Below are positions 16,494 through 23,654 of a stretch of DNA of 64,000 nt, piece after piece. Each line of letters opens with the position of its first letter. The stretch's first letter is position 1. A program made the position numbers and the translations under genes. The notes under the pieces are model-generated. The model was not told where the DNA came from and ran no database searches. It was given only the letters and a program-made list of their open reading frames with translations. This stretch comes from Methylobacterium sp. DB0501 (lineage in GTDB: Bacteria > Pseudomonadota > Alphaproteobacteria > Rhizobiales > Beijerinckiaceae), in the NCBI RefSeq assembly GCF_011043735.1, contig NZ_JAAKGV010000005.1:186001-250000 (forward strand). The letters are read 5' to 3'.

Positions 16494-17069
16494 TCATCCC
16501 GGCAGCAGACCCGCGGCGCGGTAGCTCTCGATCAAGCTGTCGAACTGCGAGACGTCCGAGCGGCTCCTCGCGTAGAGCTGGGCGCCGGACACCGCCGCGA
16601 AGACGGCCCGGGCCCGCGCTTCGCCGTCCGTGGGCTCCACCACCCCCGCCATGACGAGCACCTTGGCGAGCCAGGCGACGTTGACGTCGGCGAAGGCCCG
16701 CGCCTCGCGCTGCACGATCTCCGGCAGGTCGGCGTACTCGGCCGACATGAAGCTGCACAGGCAGAGCCTGTTCCCGTCCTCGAGCGACCGGCGGAAGGTG
16801 CCGGGGTAGAGCCTCAGGCAGCGGAGCGGGTCCGAGGTCTCGGCCAGCATCGCATCGAGCTCGGCCGCGGTATCCTCCCAGTAGCGTCGCGCCACCGCCG
16901 CGCCGAGATCGGCCTTGCTGGCGAAGTGGTGGTAGATGCTCGCCGCCTTGATTCCCACCTCGGCGGCGAGGTCGCGGTAGCTCAGGCCGCCGTAGCCGTG
17001 CGCCTGCGCGGTCTTCCTGGCGGCGGCCAGGATCGTCTCCTTCGCGCTCGAACTCACCCCTGCCTCCAA
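16494..17069 (-). CDS. TetR-family regulator, divergent from amidase
   Basis: 191 residues with the standard N-terminal HTH (AKETILAAARKTAQAHGYGG, LSYRDLAAEVGIKAASIYHHF, ASKADLGAAVA) and an all-helical ligand domain of the type with CLCSFMSAEYADLPEIVQRE. It has a CLC motif in the ligand domain. The start is set by the ATG 13 bases from a perfect 18-bp palindrome. It is divergent from the amidase, whose promoter region holds further inverted repeats, so it probably represses the amidase and itself. Ligand unknown. Confidence 0.85.
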   Translation of the reverse strand: MEAGVSSSAKETILAAARKTAQAHGYGGLSYRDLAAEVGIKAASIYHHFASKADLGAAVARRYWEDTAAELDAMLAETSDPLRCLRLYPGTFRRSLEDGNRLCLCSFMSAEYADLPEIVQREARAFADVNVAWLAKVLVMAGVVEPTDGEARARAVFAAVSGAQLYARSRSDVSQFDSLIESYRAAGLLPG

Positions 17070-17081
17070 GCCTGCAAAAAA

Positions 17082-17099
17082 AACTAACGATCGTTAGTT
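17082..17099. promoter_or_regulatory. Perfect 18-bp palindrome, TetR operator
   Basis: AACTAACGATCGTTAGTT is a perfect palindrome in the 96-base gap between the TetR and amidase starts, just upstream of the amidase -35 hexamer and 12 bases upstream of the TetR start codon. Confidence 0.8.
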
Positions 17100-17104
17100 A
17101 GGGA

Positions 17105-17156
17105 TTGACGCCGCAAAAATCCACGCCTAAATTTCACCTACCTAACGACAGGTAGG
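17105..17156 (+). promoter_or_regulatory. Amidase promoter with second operator
   Basis: TTGACG at 17105-17110 and TAAATT at 17128-17133 are spaced by 17 bases, a good sigma70 pair. Immediately after is CCTACCT-AACGAC-AGGTAGG (17137-17156), a 7-bp-arm inverted repeat sharing the CTAACGA core with the palindrome at 17082. Binding there would block the promoter. Confidence 0.65.
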
Positions 17157-17165
17157 GAAACGATC

Positions 17166-18569
17166 ATGACCCAGGACATCATCTTCTCGGACGCCACCGG
17201 CCTCGCCGAGCTGATCCGCACCAAGCAGCTCTCGCCCGTCGAGGTCGTGCGGGCCCATCTCGACCGCATCGACGCCGTGGATCCGAAGGTCAACGCCATC
17301 GTCACGGTCGTGGAAGGCGCGCTCGCCGCTGCGAGGGACGCCGAGGCGGCGGTCATGGCGGGCGGTGAACTCGGGCCCCTGCACGGCGTGCCCTTCACGG
17401 TGAAGGACTCGATCGACACCGCCGGGGTTCTCACACAGCGCGGGTCGCCCATCTTCGAGGGCCGCAAGCCCGAAGCCGACGCCACCAGCGTCGCCCGCCT
17501 GAAGCGGGCCGGCGGCATCCTGCTCGCCAAGACGAACCTCCCGGAATTCTCCTACTGGATCGAGAGCGACAACCTGCTCTCCGGCCGCTCGAACAACCCG
17601 TGGGACCTCGACCGGACGCCCGGCGGTTCGAGCGGCGGCGAATCGGCGGCCATCGCGGCGGGCATGTCGCCGCTGGGCCTGGGCACGGACCTCGCCATCT
17701 CGGTGCGCGGCCCGGCGGCCCAGACCGGCATCGTCTCGCTGAAGGCCACCCACGGGCGCGTGCCGATGACCGGCATCTGGCCGCGCGCGCCGCGCCGCTT
17801 CTGGCATGTCGGTCCGATGGCGCGCTCGATCCGCGACCTCTCGCTCGCCTTCTCGCAGCTCGCCGGTCCCGACGGCGAGGACGCCTTCGCGACGAGCGCC
17901 GTCCCGTTCGACGCCGGCGCCGCGCCGGACCGCCAGCTCCGCGTCGGATGGATGGTCGGGCCGGGCTTCGGGCCCATCGACACCGAGGTGGCGGCGACCG
18001 TGAGGGCGGCGGCCGACGCCCTCGCGGGCGAGGGCCACCACGTGGAGGAAGTGCGCATCCCGGCGCTCGCGCGCGACTTCGCCCTCGACGTGTTCAACAA
18101 GCTCCACGTCATGGAGATGAAGCCGGCGTTCCGGGAGGCGACCGCCGGCCGCCGCGCCGACGAGATCTACACGATGGCCCGGACGATGCTGTCCCTGCCG
18201 GAGACGTCGATCGAGGATTACGTCGCGGCCGAGCAGGCGGCGGAGCGGCTCCGGGACGGCTATGCCGCCTACTTCCGGCACTACGACGTCCTCCTGACCC
18301 CCGTGCTGCCGGTCCCGGCGCACAAGCACGGCATCCGGGAACTCGTCGTCAACGGGGAGACCGTCGACCTGACCTACCTCCAGGGTGCGACGGTGCCGCT
18401 GAACGTGACCGGCCTGCCTGGGGTGTCGATGCGGTTCGGCACGAGCCGCGAAGGTCTGCCGATCAACGTGCAGCTGGTGGGAAGCTGGCAGGCGGAGACC
18501 ACGATCCTGCACGCCGCCTCGGTGCTGGAGGGCGTGAGCCCGGTCCGCGGCCTGCGCCCAAGCCTGTAG
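17166..18569 (+). CDS. Amidase-signature family hydrolase
   Basis: 467 residues of the amidase signature family. The Ser-cisSer-Lys triad can be placed: K80 in PFTVKDSID, S155 in TPGGSSGGES, and nucleophile S179 in GTDLAISVRGPAA, with the usual 24-residue spacing. The nucleophile context AISVRGPA replaces the common GGSIRxPA. Family members hydrolyse amides such as acetamide, indoleacetamide or nitrile-derived amides; substrate is not readable. It is cytoplasmic (no signal peptide). It is monocistronic and divergent from the TetR gene. Confidence 0.88.
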   Translation: MTQDIIFSDATGLAELIRTKQLSPVEVVRAHLDRIDAVDPKVNAIVTVVEGALAAARDAEAAVMAGGELGPLHGVPFTVKDSIDTAGVLTQRGSPIFEGRKPEADATSVARLKRAGGILLAKTNLPEFSYWIESDNLLSGRSNNPWDLDRTPGGSSGGESAAIAAGMSPLGLGTDLAISVRGPAAQTGIVSLKATHGRVPMTGIWPRAPRRFWHVGPMARSIRDLSLAFSQLAGPDGEDAFATSAVPFDAGAAPDRQLRVGWMVGPGFGPIDTEVAATVRAAADALAGEGHHVEEVRIPALARDFALDVFNKLHVMEMKPAFREATAGRRADEIYTMARTMLSLPETSIEDYVAAEQAAERLRDGYAAYFRHYDVLLTPVLPVPAHKHGIRELVVNGETVDLTYLQGATVPLNVTGLPGVSMRFGTSREGLPINVQLVGSWQAETTILHAASVLEGVSPVRGLRPSL

Positions 18570-18820
18570 CCGGTGGATGGGGCCACGGCGATCCCGTCGC
18601 TCGAACACATCGTGCCCCGGCCGGGCCGCACCCCGCCGTGCCGGAGGCCGCCTGTTCGGATGCCCGCGAACGGTCGCCGCGGGGCGGTGTTCGCGCCGCG
18701 TGGATCCGGGGGCGAGCCCGCTCATACGACTTCCGATCGATTGCTCGGCGATCGCTGCGCAATCGCGTTCGCAACGCGGGAGTCGGCTTCGCTCAAGCGT
18801 GGGGAGCCTCCGGCTCCACC

Positions 18821-18876
18821 GCGCGGTCTGATACGATTTCCAGAGGTCATCTTCCGGAAGTCGTATCAGACCGCGC
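18821..18876 (-). terminator. Long inverted repeat at the end of the first liv operon
   Basis: GCGCGGTCTGATACGA (18821-18836) and TCGTATCAGACCGCGC (18861-18876) are perfect inverted 16-mers; TTTCC/GGAAG extends the stem to 21 bp with one mismatch around a 14-base loop. The right arm overlaps the livF stop codon. It probably terminates the minus-strand operon. The rest of 18570-18820 has no gene; TCCGATCGATTGCT at 18732 is shared with 6071. Confidence 0.65.
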
Positions 18877-19621
18877 AATAGCGCGCCTGGATCTCCGGAT
18901 CGTCCCGCAGCTCGGCCGCGGGGGCGTGGTAGACGACCGCGCCGCCATCGACGATGTAGACCCGGTCCGAGACGTCGAGGGCGAGCTCGACGTTCTGCTC
19001 GACGAGCAGGATGGTGGTGCCCGCCCGCTTCATCGCCACGAACTGCTCGAACATCTCCTCGACCAGGATCGGCATGATGCCCTCGGAGGGTTCGTCGAGG
19101 AGCACCATCACCGGCTCGGCCATCAGCGCGCGGGCGATGGCGAGCATCTGCTGCTCGCCGCCCGACATCGTGATCGCCTCCTGCTTCAGCCGCTGCTTGA
19201 GGCGCGGAAAGGTCTCGGCGATGACCTCGATGCGCCGCGCCTCGTCGCGGCGCGAGGCCCGCCCGCCCCTGCCCGGCCCACCCCTGGCTGCCAGGATGCC
19301 GAGGCGCAGGTTCTCCTCCACCGTCAGCCCGGGCACGATGCGCCGCTCCTCCGGCACGTAGGCGAGGCCGCGATGGAAGCGCTCGTGGGCCGGCCGGTCG
19401 AGGATGTCCTGTCCGGCGAAGGTCACGCGGCCCTCGCGCTTCGGCACCAGGCCCATGATCGATTTCAGCGTCGTCGTCTTGCCGGCGCCGTTGCGGCCGA
19501 CCAGCGTCACGATCTCGCCGGCCCGGACCTGGAGCGAGACGCCCTGCAGGATGTGCGAGTGGCCGTACCACGCCCTCAGGTTCTCGACCGCCAGCAGCGG
19601 CGCGGGAGCGGCGGTCGTCAT
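18866..19621 (-). CDS. livF: Branched-chain-type ABC transporter ATPase (LivF-like)
   Basis: 251 residues. Walker A GRNGAGKTTT near 42-51, ABC signature MSGGEQQMLAIARAL, Walker B VMVLLDEPSEGI, and the LivF-type ILLVEQNVELAL H-loop region. The ATG at 19621 overlaps the livG stop as ATGA. A Gly/Arg-rich insert (LAARGGPGRGGRASRRDEAR) after the Q-loop is an oddity. It energises the importer together with LivG; last gene of the operon. Confidence 0.9.
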   Translation of the reverse strand: MTTAAPAPLLAVENLRAWYGHSHILQGVSLQVRAGEIVTLVGRNGAGKTTTLKSIMGLVPKREGRVTFAGQDILDRPAHERFHRGLAYVPEERRIVPGLTVEENLRLGILAARGGPGRGGRASRRDEARRIEVIAETFPRLKQRLKQEAITMSGGEQQMLAIARALMAEPVMVLLDEPSEGIMPILVEEMFEQFVAMKRAGTTILLVEQNVELALDVSDRVYIVDGGAVVYHAPAAELRDDPEIQARYCAV

Positions 19622-20385
19622 GCGGTCTTGCCCAGGTAGACGCGGCGCACCTCGGGATGGGCGCGGATGTCGTCGGGGCCGCCCTCGGCGAGGAGCTGGC
19701 CCTGGTGGAGGACGACGAGGCGGCGGCACAGGCCCATGACGAGCTTCATCTTGTGCTCGACGAGGATGAGCGTGCGGGTCTCGGCGAGGCGCTGCACGAG
19801 GTCCATCATCTCGCGGGTCTCCTCGGGGCTCATGCCGGCGGTCGGCTCGTCGAGGAGGAGGAGCGCCGGCTCGGCGGCGAGCGCCACCGCGATCTCGAGC
19901 GCCCGCTGCTCGCCATGGGCCAGCTCGCGGGCGAGCCGGTCCATCCGGGCCCCGAGCCCGACCTCGCCGAGCAAAATCTCGGCCCGCTCGGCAAGCTCAG
20001 GATAGGCCGAGCGGTCGCGGAAGAACCCGAAGCGGACCCGGCGCGCCTGGGCGGCCACCCGCACGTTCTCGCGCACGGTGAGGTGCGGGAAGACGTTGGT
20101 GATCTGGAACGACTTGGCGATGCCCATCCGGGCGAAATGGTGCGGGGCCGCCCCGGTGATGTCGCGCCCGCGAAACAGCACCCGGCCCTCGCTCGGCCGG
20201 AAGGCGCCCGAGATCAGGTTGAAGAAGGTCGACTTGCCCGCGCCGTTCGGCCCGATGATCGCCGTGATGCCGCCTTCCGGGAACGCGACGCTGACGCCCG
20301 ACAGGGCCCGGAAATGCCCGAACCGCTTGCCCAGCCCTTCCGTGGCGAGGATCGGCGGGGCGGTGGGGGCTGCCGCGCTCACCAT
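19618..20385 (-). CDS. livG: Branched-chain-type ABC transporter ATPase (LivG-like)
   Basis: 255 residues. Walker A GPNGAGKSTF, signature LAHGEQRALEIAVALA (the LivG variant of LSGGQ), Walker B LLLLDEPTAGMSPEE, H-loop ILVEHKM. The start at 20385 (MVSAAAPTAPP) overlaps the livM stop by 7 bases. The typical LivG insertion KSFQITNVFPHLTVRENV is present. It works with LivF under the LivH/LivM permease pair. Confidence 0.9.
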   Translation of the reverse strand: MVSAAAPTAPPILATEGLGKRFGHFRALSGVSVAFPEGGITAIIGPNGAGKSTFFNLISGAFRPSEGRVLFRGRDITGAAPHHFARMGIAKSFQITNVFPHLTVRENVRVAAQARRVRFGFFRDRSAYPELAERAEILLGEVGLGARMDRLARELAHGEQRALEIAVALAAEPALLLLDEPTAGMSPEETREMMDLVQRLAETRTLILVEHKMKLVMGLCRRLVVLHQGQLLAEGGPDDIRAHPEVRRVYLGKTA

Positions 20386-21407
20386 CCGGCCCTCCTCAGG
20401 CGCGCCAGCACCTCGCCCCAGATGCCGAGCGGCAGGAACAGCACGAAGGCGATGAAGATCGCGCCGACGAAGAGCTGCCAGTGGCTGGTCAGGGTGGAGA
20501 GCCCGTCCTGGAGCAGCGAGAAGGTGGCGGCCCCGATGAACGGCCCGAAGAACGTGCCCATGCCGCCGAGCAGCGCCATCATCACCGCCTGGCCCGAGGT
20601 CGCGTAGTGCATCGTCTCGATCGGCACGATCGAGAGGTGGATCGCCTGAAGTGCGCCGGCGAGCCCGCAGAGCGCGCCGGAGATCACGAAAGCGACGAGC
20701 TTCATGCGGCGCACGTCGTAGCCGCAGGCCTGGGCCCGGCCCTCGTTCTCGCGGATCGCCTTGAGGGCGGCGCCGAAGGGAGAGGACAGGAGGCGCGAGA
20801 ACAGCCAGACGGCCCCCCCGACCACCGCGAGGACCGCGTAGTACTTCACCACCGGGTCGAGGAGATCGAGGAGGAATCCCGGCAGGGTCAGGACCGGCAC
20901 GTTGATGCCGCGCAGGCCGTTCTCGCCGCCGGTGAAGGCCTCCGCCCGGTAGAAGGCGTAGTAGACGCACATCGACAGGGCCAGCGTCGTCATGGCGAAG
21001 TAGATGCCGCGGGTGCGGATCGCCAGGACGCCCATCGCGGCGGCGATGAACGTGGCGAGCAGCGTGCCGGCGACGAGCGCCAGCACCGGGTGCAGCCCGT
21101 AATGGACGATGGCGATGCCGCACCCGTAGGCCCCGCCGCCGAGGAACGCCGCGTGGCCGAAGGACAGGAGCCCGGTATAGCCGAACAGCAGGTTGAACCC
21201 CAGGGCGTAGAGCCCGAGCACCAGGATGTTCACGGCGAGCGCCTGGTAGGGCGCGACCCACGGGAAGACGACCAGGAAGGCGAGGGTCAGGGCGACGCGG
21301 TGGCGCGAGGCGAGCGCCAGCCAGCGCCCGGTGCGGCCCGAGCCCGGCCGGGGTGCGGCGAGCGGCGTGCCCTGCGCCAGGGCGTGTCCGGGGACGGGCG
21401 CGCTCAT
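20379..21407 (-). CDS. livM: Branched-chain-type ABC permease (LivM-like)
   Basis: 342 residues with about nine or ten hydrophobic segments and the family landmarks NLLFGYTGLLSFGHAAFLGG and AIRENEGRAQACGYDVRRMK (EAA-like cytoplasmic loop). The start at 21407 overlaps the livH stop (ATGA). A short hydrophilic N terminus precedes the first segment. Confidence 0.9.
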   Translation of the reverse strand: MSAPVPGHALAQGTPLAAPRPGSGRTGRWLALASRHRVALTLAFLVVFPWVAPYQALAVNILVLGLYALGFNLLFGYTGLLSFGHAAFLGGGAYGCGIAIVHYGLHPVLALVAGTLLATFIAAAMGVLAIRTRGIYFAMTTLALSMCVYYAFYRAEAFTGGENGLRGINVPVLTLPGFLLDLLDPVVKYYAVLAVVGGAVWLFSRLLSSPFGAALKAIRENEGRAQACGYDVRRMKLVAFVISGALCGLAGALQAIHLSIVPIETMHYATSGQAVMMALLGGMGTFFGPFIGAATFSLLQDGLSTLTSHWQLFVGAIFIAFVLFLPLGIWGEVLARLRRAGW

Positions 21408-22303
21408 CCGAGCGCTCCCGCCCGGCCGAGGAGTCCGCGGGGCCGCACGAGCAGCACCAGGGCCATCAGGGCGAAGATCGCCATCTTGGTCATGTCGGGC
21501 GCCACCAGCGAGGTCATCGCCACGACGATTCCGACGAGGAGCCCGGCGAGCACGGCGCCGGCCAGCGACCCCATGCCGCCGACCACCGTCACCACGAAGG
21601 CCTCGGCGAGGACCGGGATGCCCATCTCCGGCGTCACGCCCTGGAGCGGCGCGGCGAGGATGCCGGCGAGGCCCGCGAGCGCGCAGCCGAGGCCGAACAC
21701 TGCGAGCCAGACCTTCGAGATCTCGATGCCGAGCACCTGCACGATCTGCGGATCGCGGGCGCCGGCCCGGATGACGAGGCCGAACGAGGTGCGCTCGATG
21801 AACAGCCACAGCGCGCCGACGACCGTCAGCGAGAAGGCGATCAGGAACAGCCGGTAGAGCGGGAAGTAGCCGATGCCGAGATCGACCGCGCCGCGCAAGT
21901 CGGGCGGCGCCCCGAAAGGCAGCCCGGTGAGCCCGAAGGCGATGCGCACGCTCTCGACCATGCAGTAGGACAGGCCGAAGGTGAGGAGCAGGGGATCGTC
22001 GATGCCCCGCCCGTAGAGCGGGCGGACGAGCACCCGCTCGACGGCGAGGCCGAGGAGCCCCATCGCCAGCGGGGCGGCGACCAGGCTCAGCCAGAAGCTG
22101 CCGGTATAGCCGTAGAGGAACACCCCGACATAGGCGCCGACCATGAAGAAGGCGCCGTGGGCGAAGTTGACGACGTTCATCAGCCCGAAGATCAGCGACA
22201 GGCCGATGCCGACGAGGACGTAGATCGCCCCGAGCGCGATGCCGGTCACGAGCTGCAGCGCGAGGAGGTCGAGGGGGAAGCCGCCGAGGCTGAGGTCGGT
22301 CAC
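21404..22303 (-). CDS. livH: Branched-chain-type ABC permease (LivH-like)
   Basis: 299 residues, multi-spanning, with FGLMNVVNFAHGAFFMVGAY near the N terminus and RAGARDPQIVQVLGIEISKV in the cytoplasmic loop; VVTVVGGMGSLAGAVLAGLL is typical of LivH. It begins 37 bases after the binding-protein gene. Confidence 0.9.
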   Translation of the reverse strand: MTDLSLGGFPLDLLALQLVTGIALGAIYVLVGIGLSLIFGLMNVVNFAHGAFFMVGAYVGVFLYGYTGSFWLSLVAAPLAMGLLGLAVERVLVRPLYGRGIDDPLLLTFGLSYCMVESVRIAFGLTGLPFGAPPDLRGAVDLGIGYFPLYRLFLIAFSLTVVGALWLFIERTSFGLVIRAGARDPQIVQVLGIEISKVWLAVFGLGCALAGLAGILAAPLQGVTPEMGIPVLAEAFVVTVVGGMGSLAGAVLAGLLVGIVVAMTSLVAPDMTKMAIFALMALVLLVRPRGLLGRAGALG

Positions 22304-22340
22304 GACGGCGCCCTCCCGGCGGCGGAAGCGGGAACCCGTC

Positions 22341-23576
22341 TCATGCCTTGTGGCCGAGTTCGTCGCAGCCGCGCAGGAAGCGCTCGTCGGGCCCCTCGGT
22401 GCCGAGGATCGTGAAGACGTCGTCGGGGGTCTTCATGCCCTTCGACTTCGATTCGACGATCAGCACGGACTGGACCAGCTGGTGGTCGCATTTCCGGAAG
22501 CTCTGCGGCCCCTTGTAGAAATCGGCCTTGAGCCCTTCCATCGCGGCGACGACCCTGTCGGTCTCGACCGATCCGGCTGCCTTCACGCCCTCCAGCACCG
22601 AGCGGACGCCGGCATAGCCGAGCGCGCCGTAATCGGAGGGTACGGCGCCGTTATAGGCGGCGCGGAACTTGTCGTTGAATGCCTTGGCACTCGGCACGGT
22701 GTCCTCCAGGCGCCAGTAATACGAGGTCCCGCCGATCACGCCGTCGAAGGCCTCGCCGCCGGCCTTGCGCGAGGTGAAGAGGAGGACCGGCGCCACGAGC
22801 TTGGTGTTGCGCTTCAGGCCGAACTCGGTCGCCTGCTGGATCGACACCACCTGATCGCGGCCGAAGTTGCACAGGCAGAGCACGTCGGGCTTGAGCGCGG
22901 CGATCCGGGGTAGGAAGGCCGAGTAGTCCGAGGCGCCGATCGGGTGGCGGATATCGGCCACGACCTCGATGCCCGAGGCCTCGCCGGCGCGCTTGAAGCC
23001 GCGCATCATCTCGTGGCCGTAGGCGTAGTCGGCGCTCAGGAAAGCGACCCGCTTGCCGCTCTTCGGGAAGACGTAGCGGCCGACCGCGCCCGCCGTCATG
23101 TGCGGGTTCAACGCCTCGTGGAAGGTGAAGCGGCCGAAATCCTTGGCCTCGTTGATCGCGTCCGACTGGCTGATCGAGTTGTAGATGACCCCGCGCTCGC
23201 GGGCGACGTTGTTGATCGAGAGCGTCACCGCCGCCGAGAGGCCGCCGACGAGGAAGTTGACCTTGTCCTTCTCGATCAGCTCGAGGGTCCGGCTGGCGGC
23301 CTCGCCGGGATTGATCTTGTCGTCGCGCACCAGCAGCTCGGCCTGGCGGCCCTGGAAGCCGCCGGCCTCGTTGAACTCCCTGACGGCGAGCTGGGCGGCG
23401 CGGACCTGGTCGTTCGCCTCGGCCCCGAAGGCGCCGGTCAGCGGCACCGGGAAGCCGATCTTGATCGGGCCCCCCTGCGCGGCGGCGGAGCGCACGAGGG
23501 CCGGGGCGGCGAGCGCCAGTGCGGATGCGGCGGCGCTGCCCTGAAGCAGCCGGCGCCTGTCGAAGCCCGTCGTCAT
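22341..23576 (-). CDS. ABC substrate-binding protein, Tat-type signal
   Basis: 411 residues of the Leu/Ile/Val-binding-protein (Peripla_BP_6) family. The N terminus has DRRRLLQGSAAASALALAAP then ALVRSAAAQ, a Tat-like signal. The mature part contains KIGFPVPLTGAFGAEANDQV, AQLAVREFNEAGGFQG and LVGGLSAAVTLSINNVARE. It lies in one operon between the molybdenum hydroxylase and livHMGF, so its ligand is presumably the substrate of that enzyme (possibly an N-heterocycle, purine or aromatic acid), not necessarily an amino acid. That is inference from context. Confidence 0.9.
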   Translation of the reverse strand: MTTGFDRRRLLQGSAAASALALAAPALVRSAAAQGGPIKIGFPVPLTGAFGAEANDQVRAAQLAVREFNEAGGFQGRQAELLVRDDKINPGEAASRTLELIEKDKVNFLVGGLSAAVTLSINNVARERGVIYNSISQSDAINEAKDFGRFTFHEALNPHMTAGAVGRYVFPKSGKRVAFLSADYAYGHEMMRGFKRAGEASGIEVVADIRHPIGASDYSAFLPRIAALKPDVLCLCNFGRDQVVSIQQATEFGLKRNTKLVAPVLLFTSRKAGGEAFDGVIGGTSYYWRLEDTVPSAKAFNDKFRAAYNGAVPSDYGALGYAGVRSVLEGVKAAGSVETDRVVAAMEGLKADFYKGPQSFRKCDHQLVQSVLIVESKSKGMKTPDDVFTILGTEGPDERFLRGCDELGHKA

Positions 23577-23654
23577 CCTGTCGTCCCTCCGCGGAAGTGG
23601 CGTCGTCCTCGCCGGGACCGGTCTCGTTGGGGCGGACCGGTTCCCGGGTGTCGT

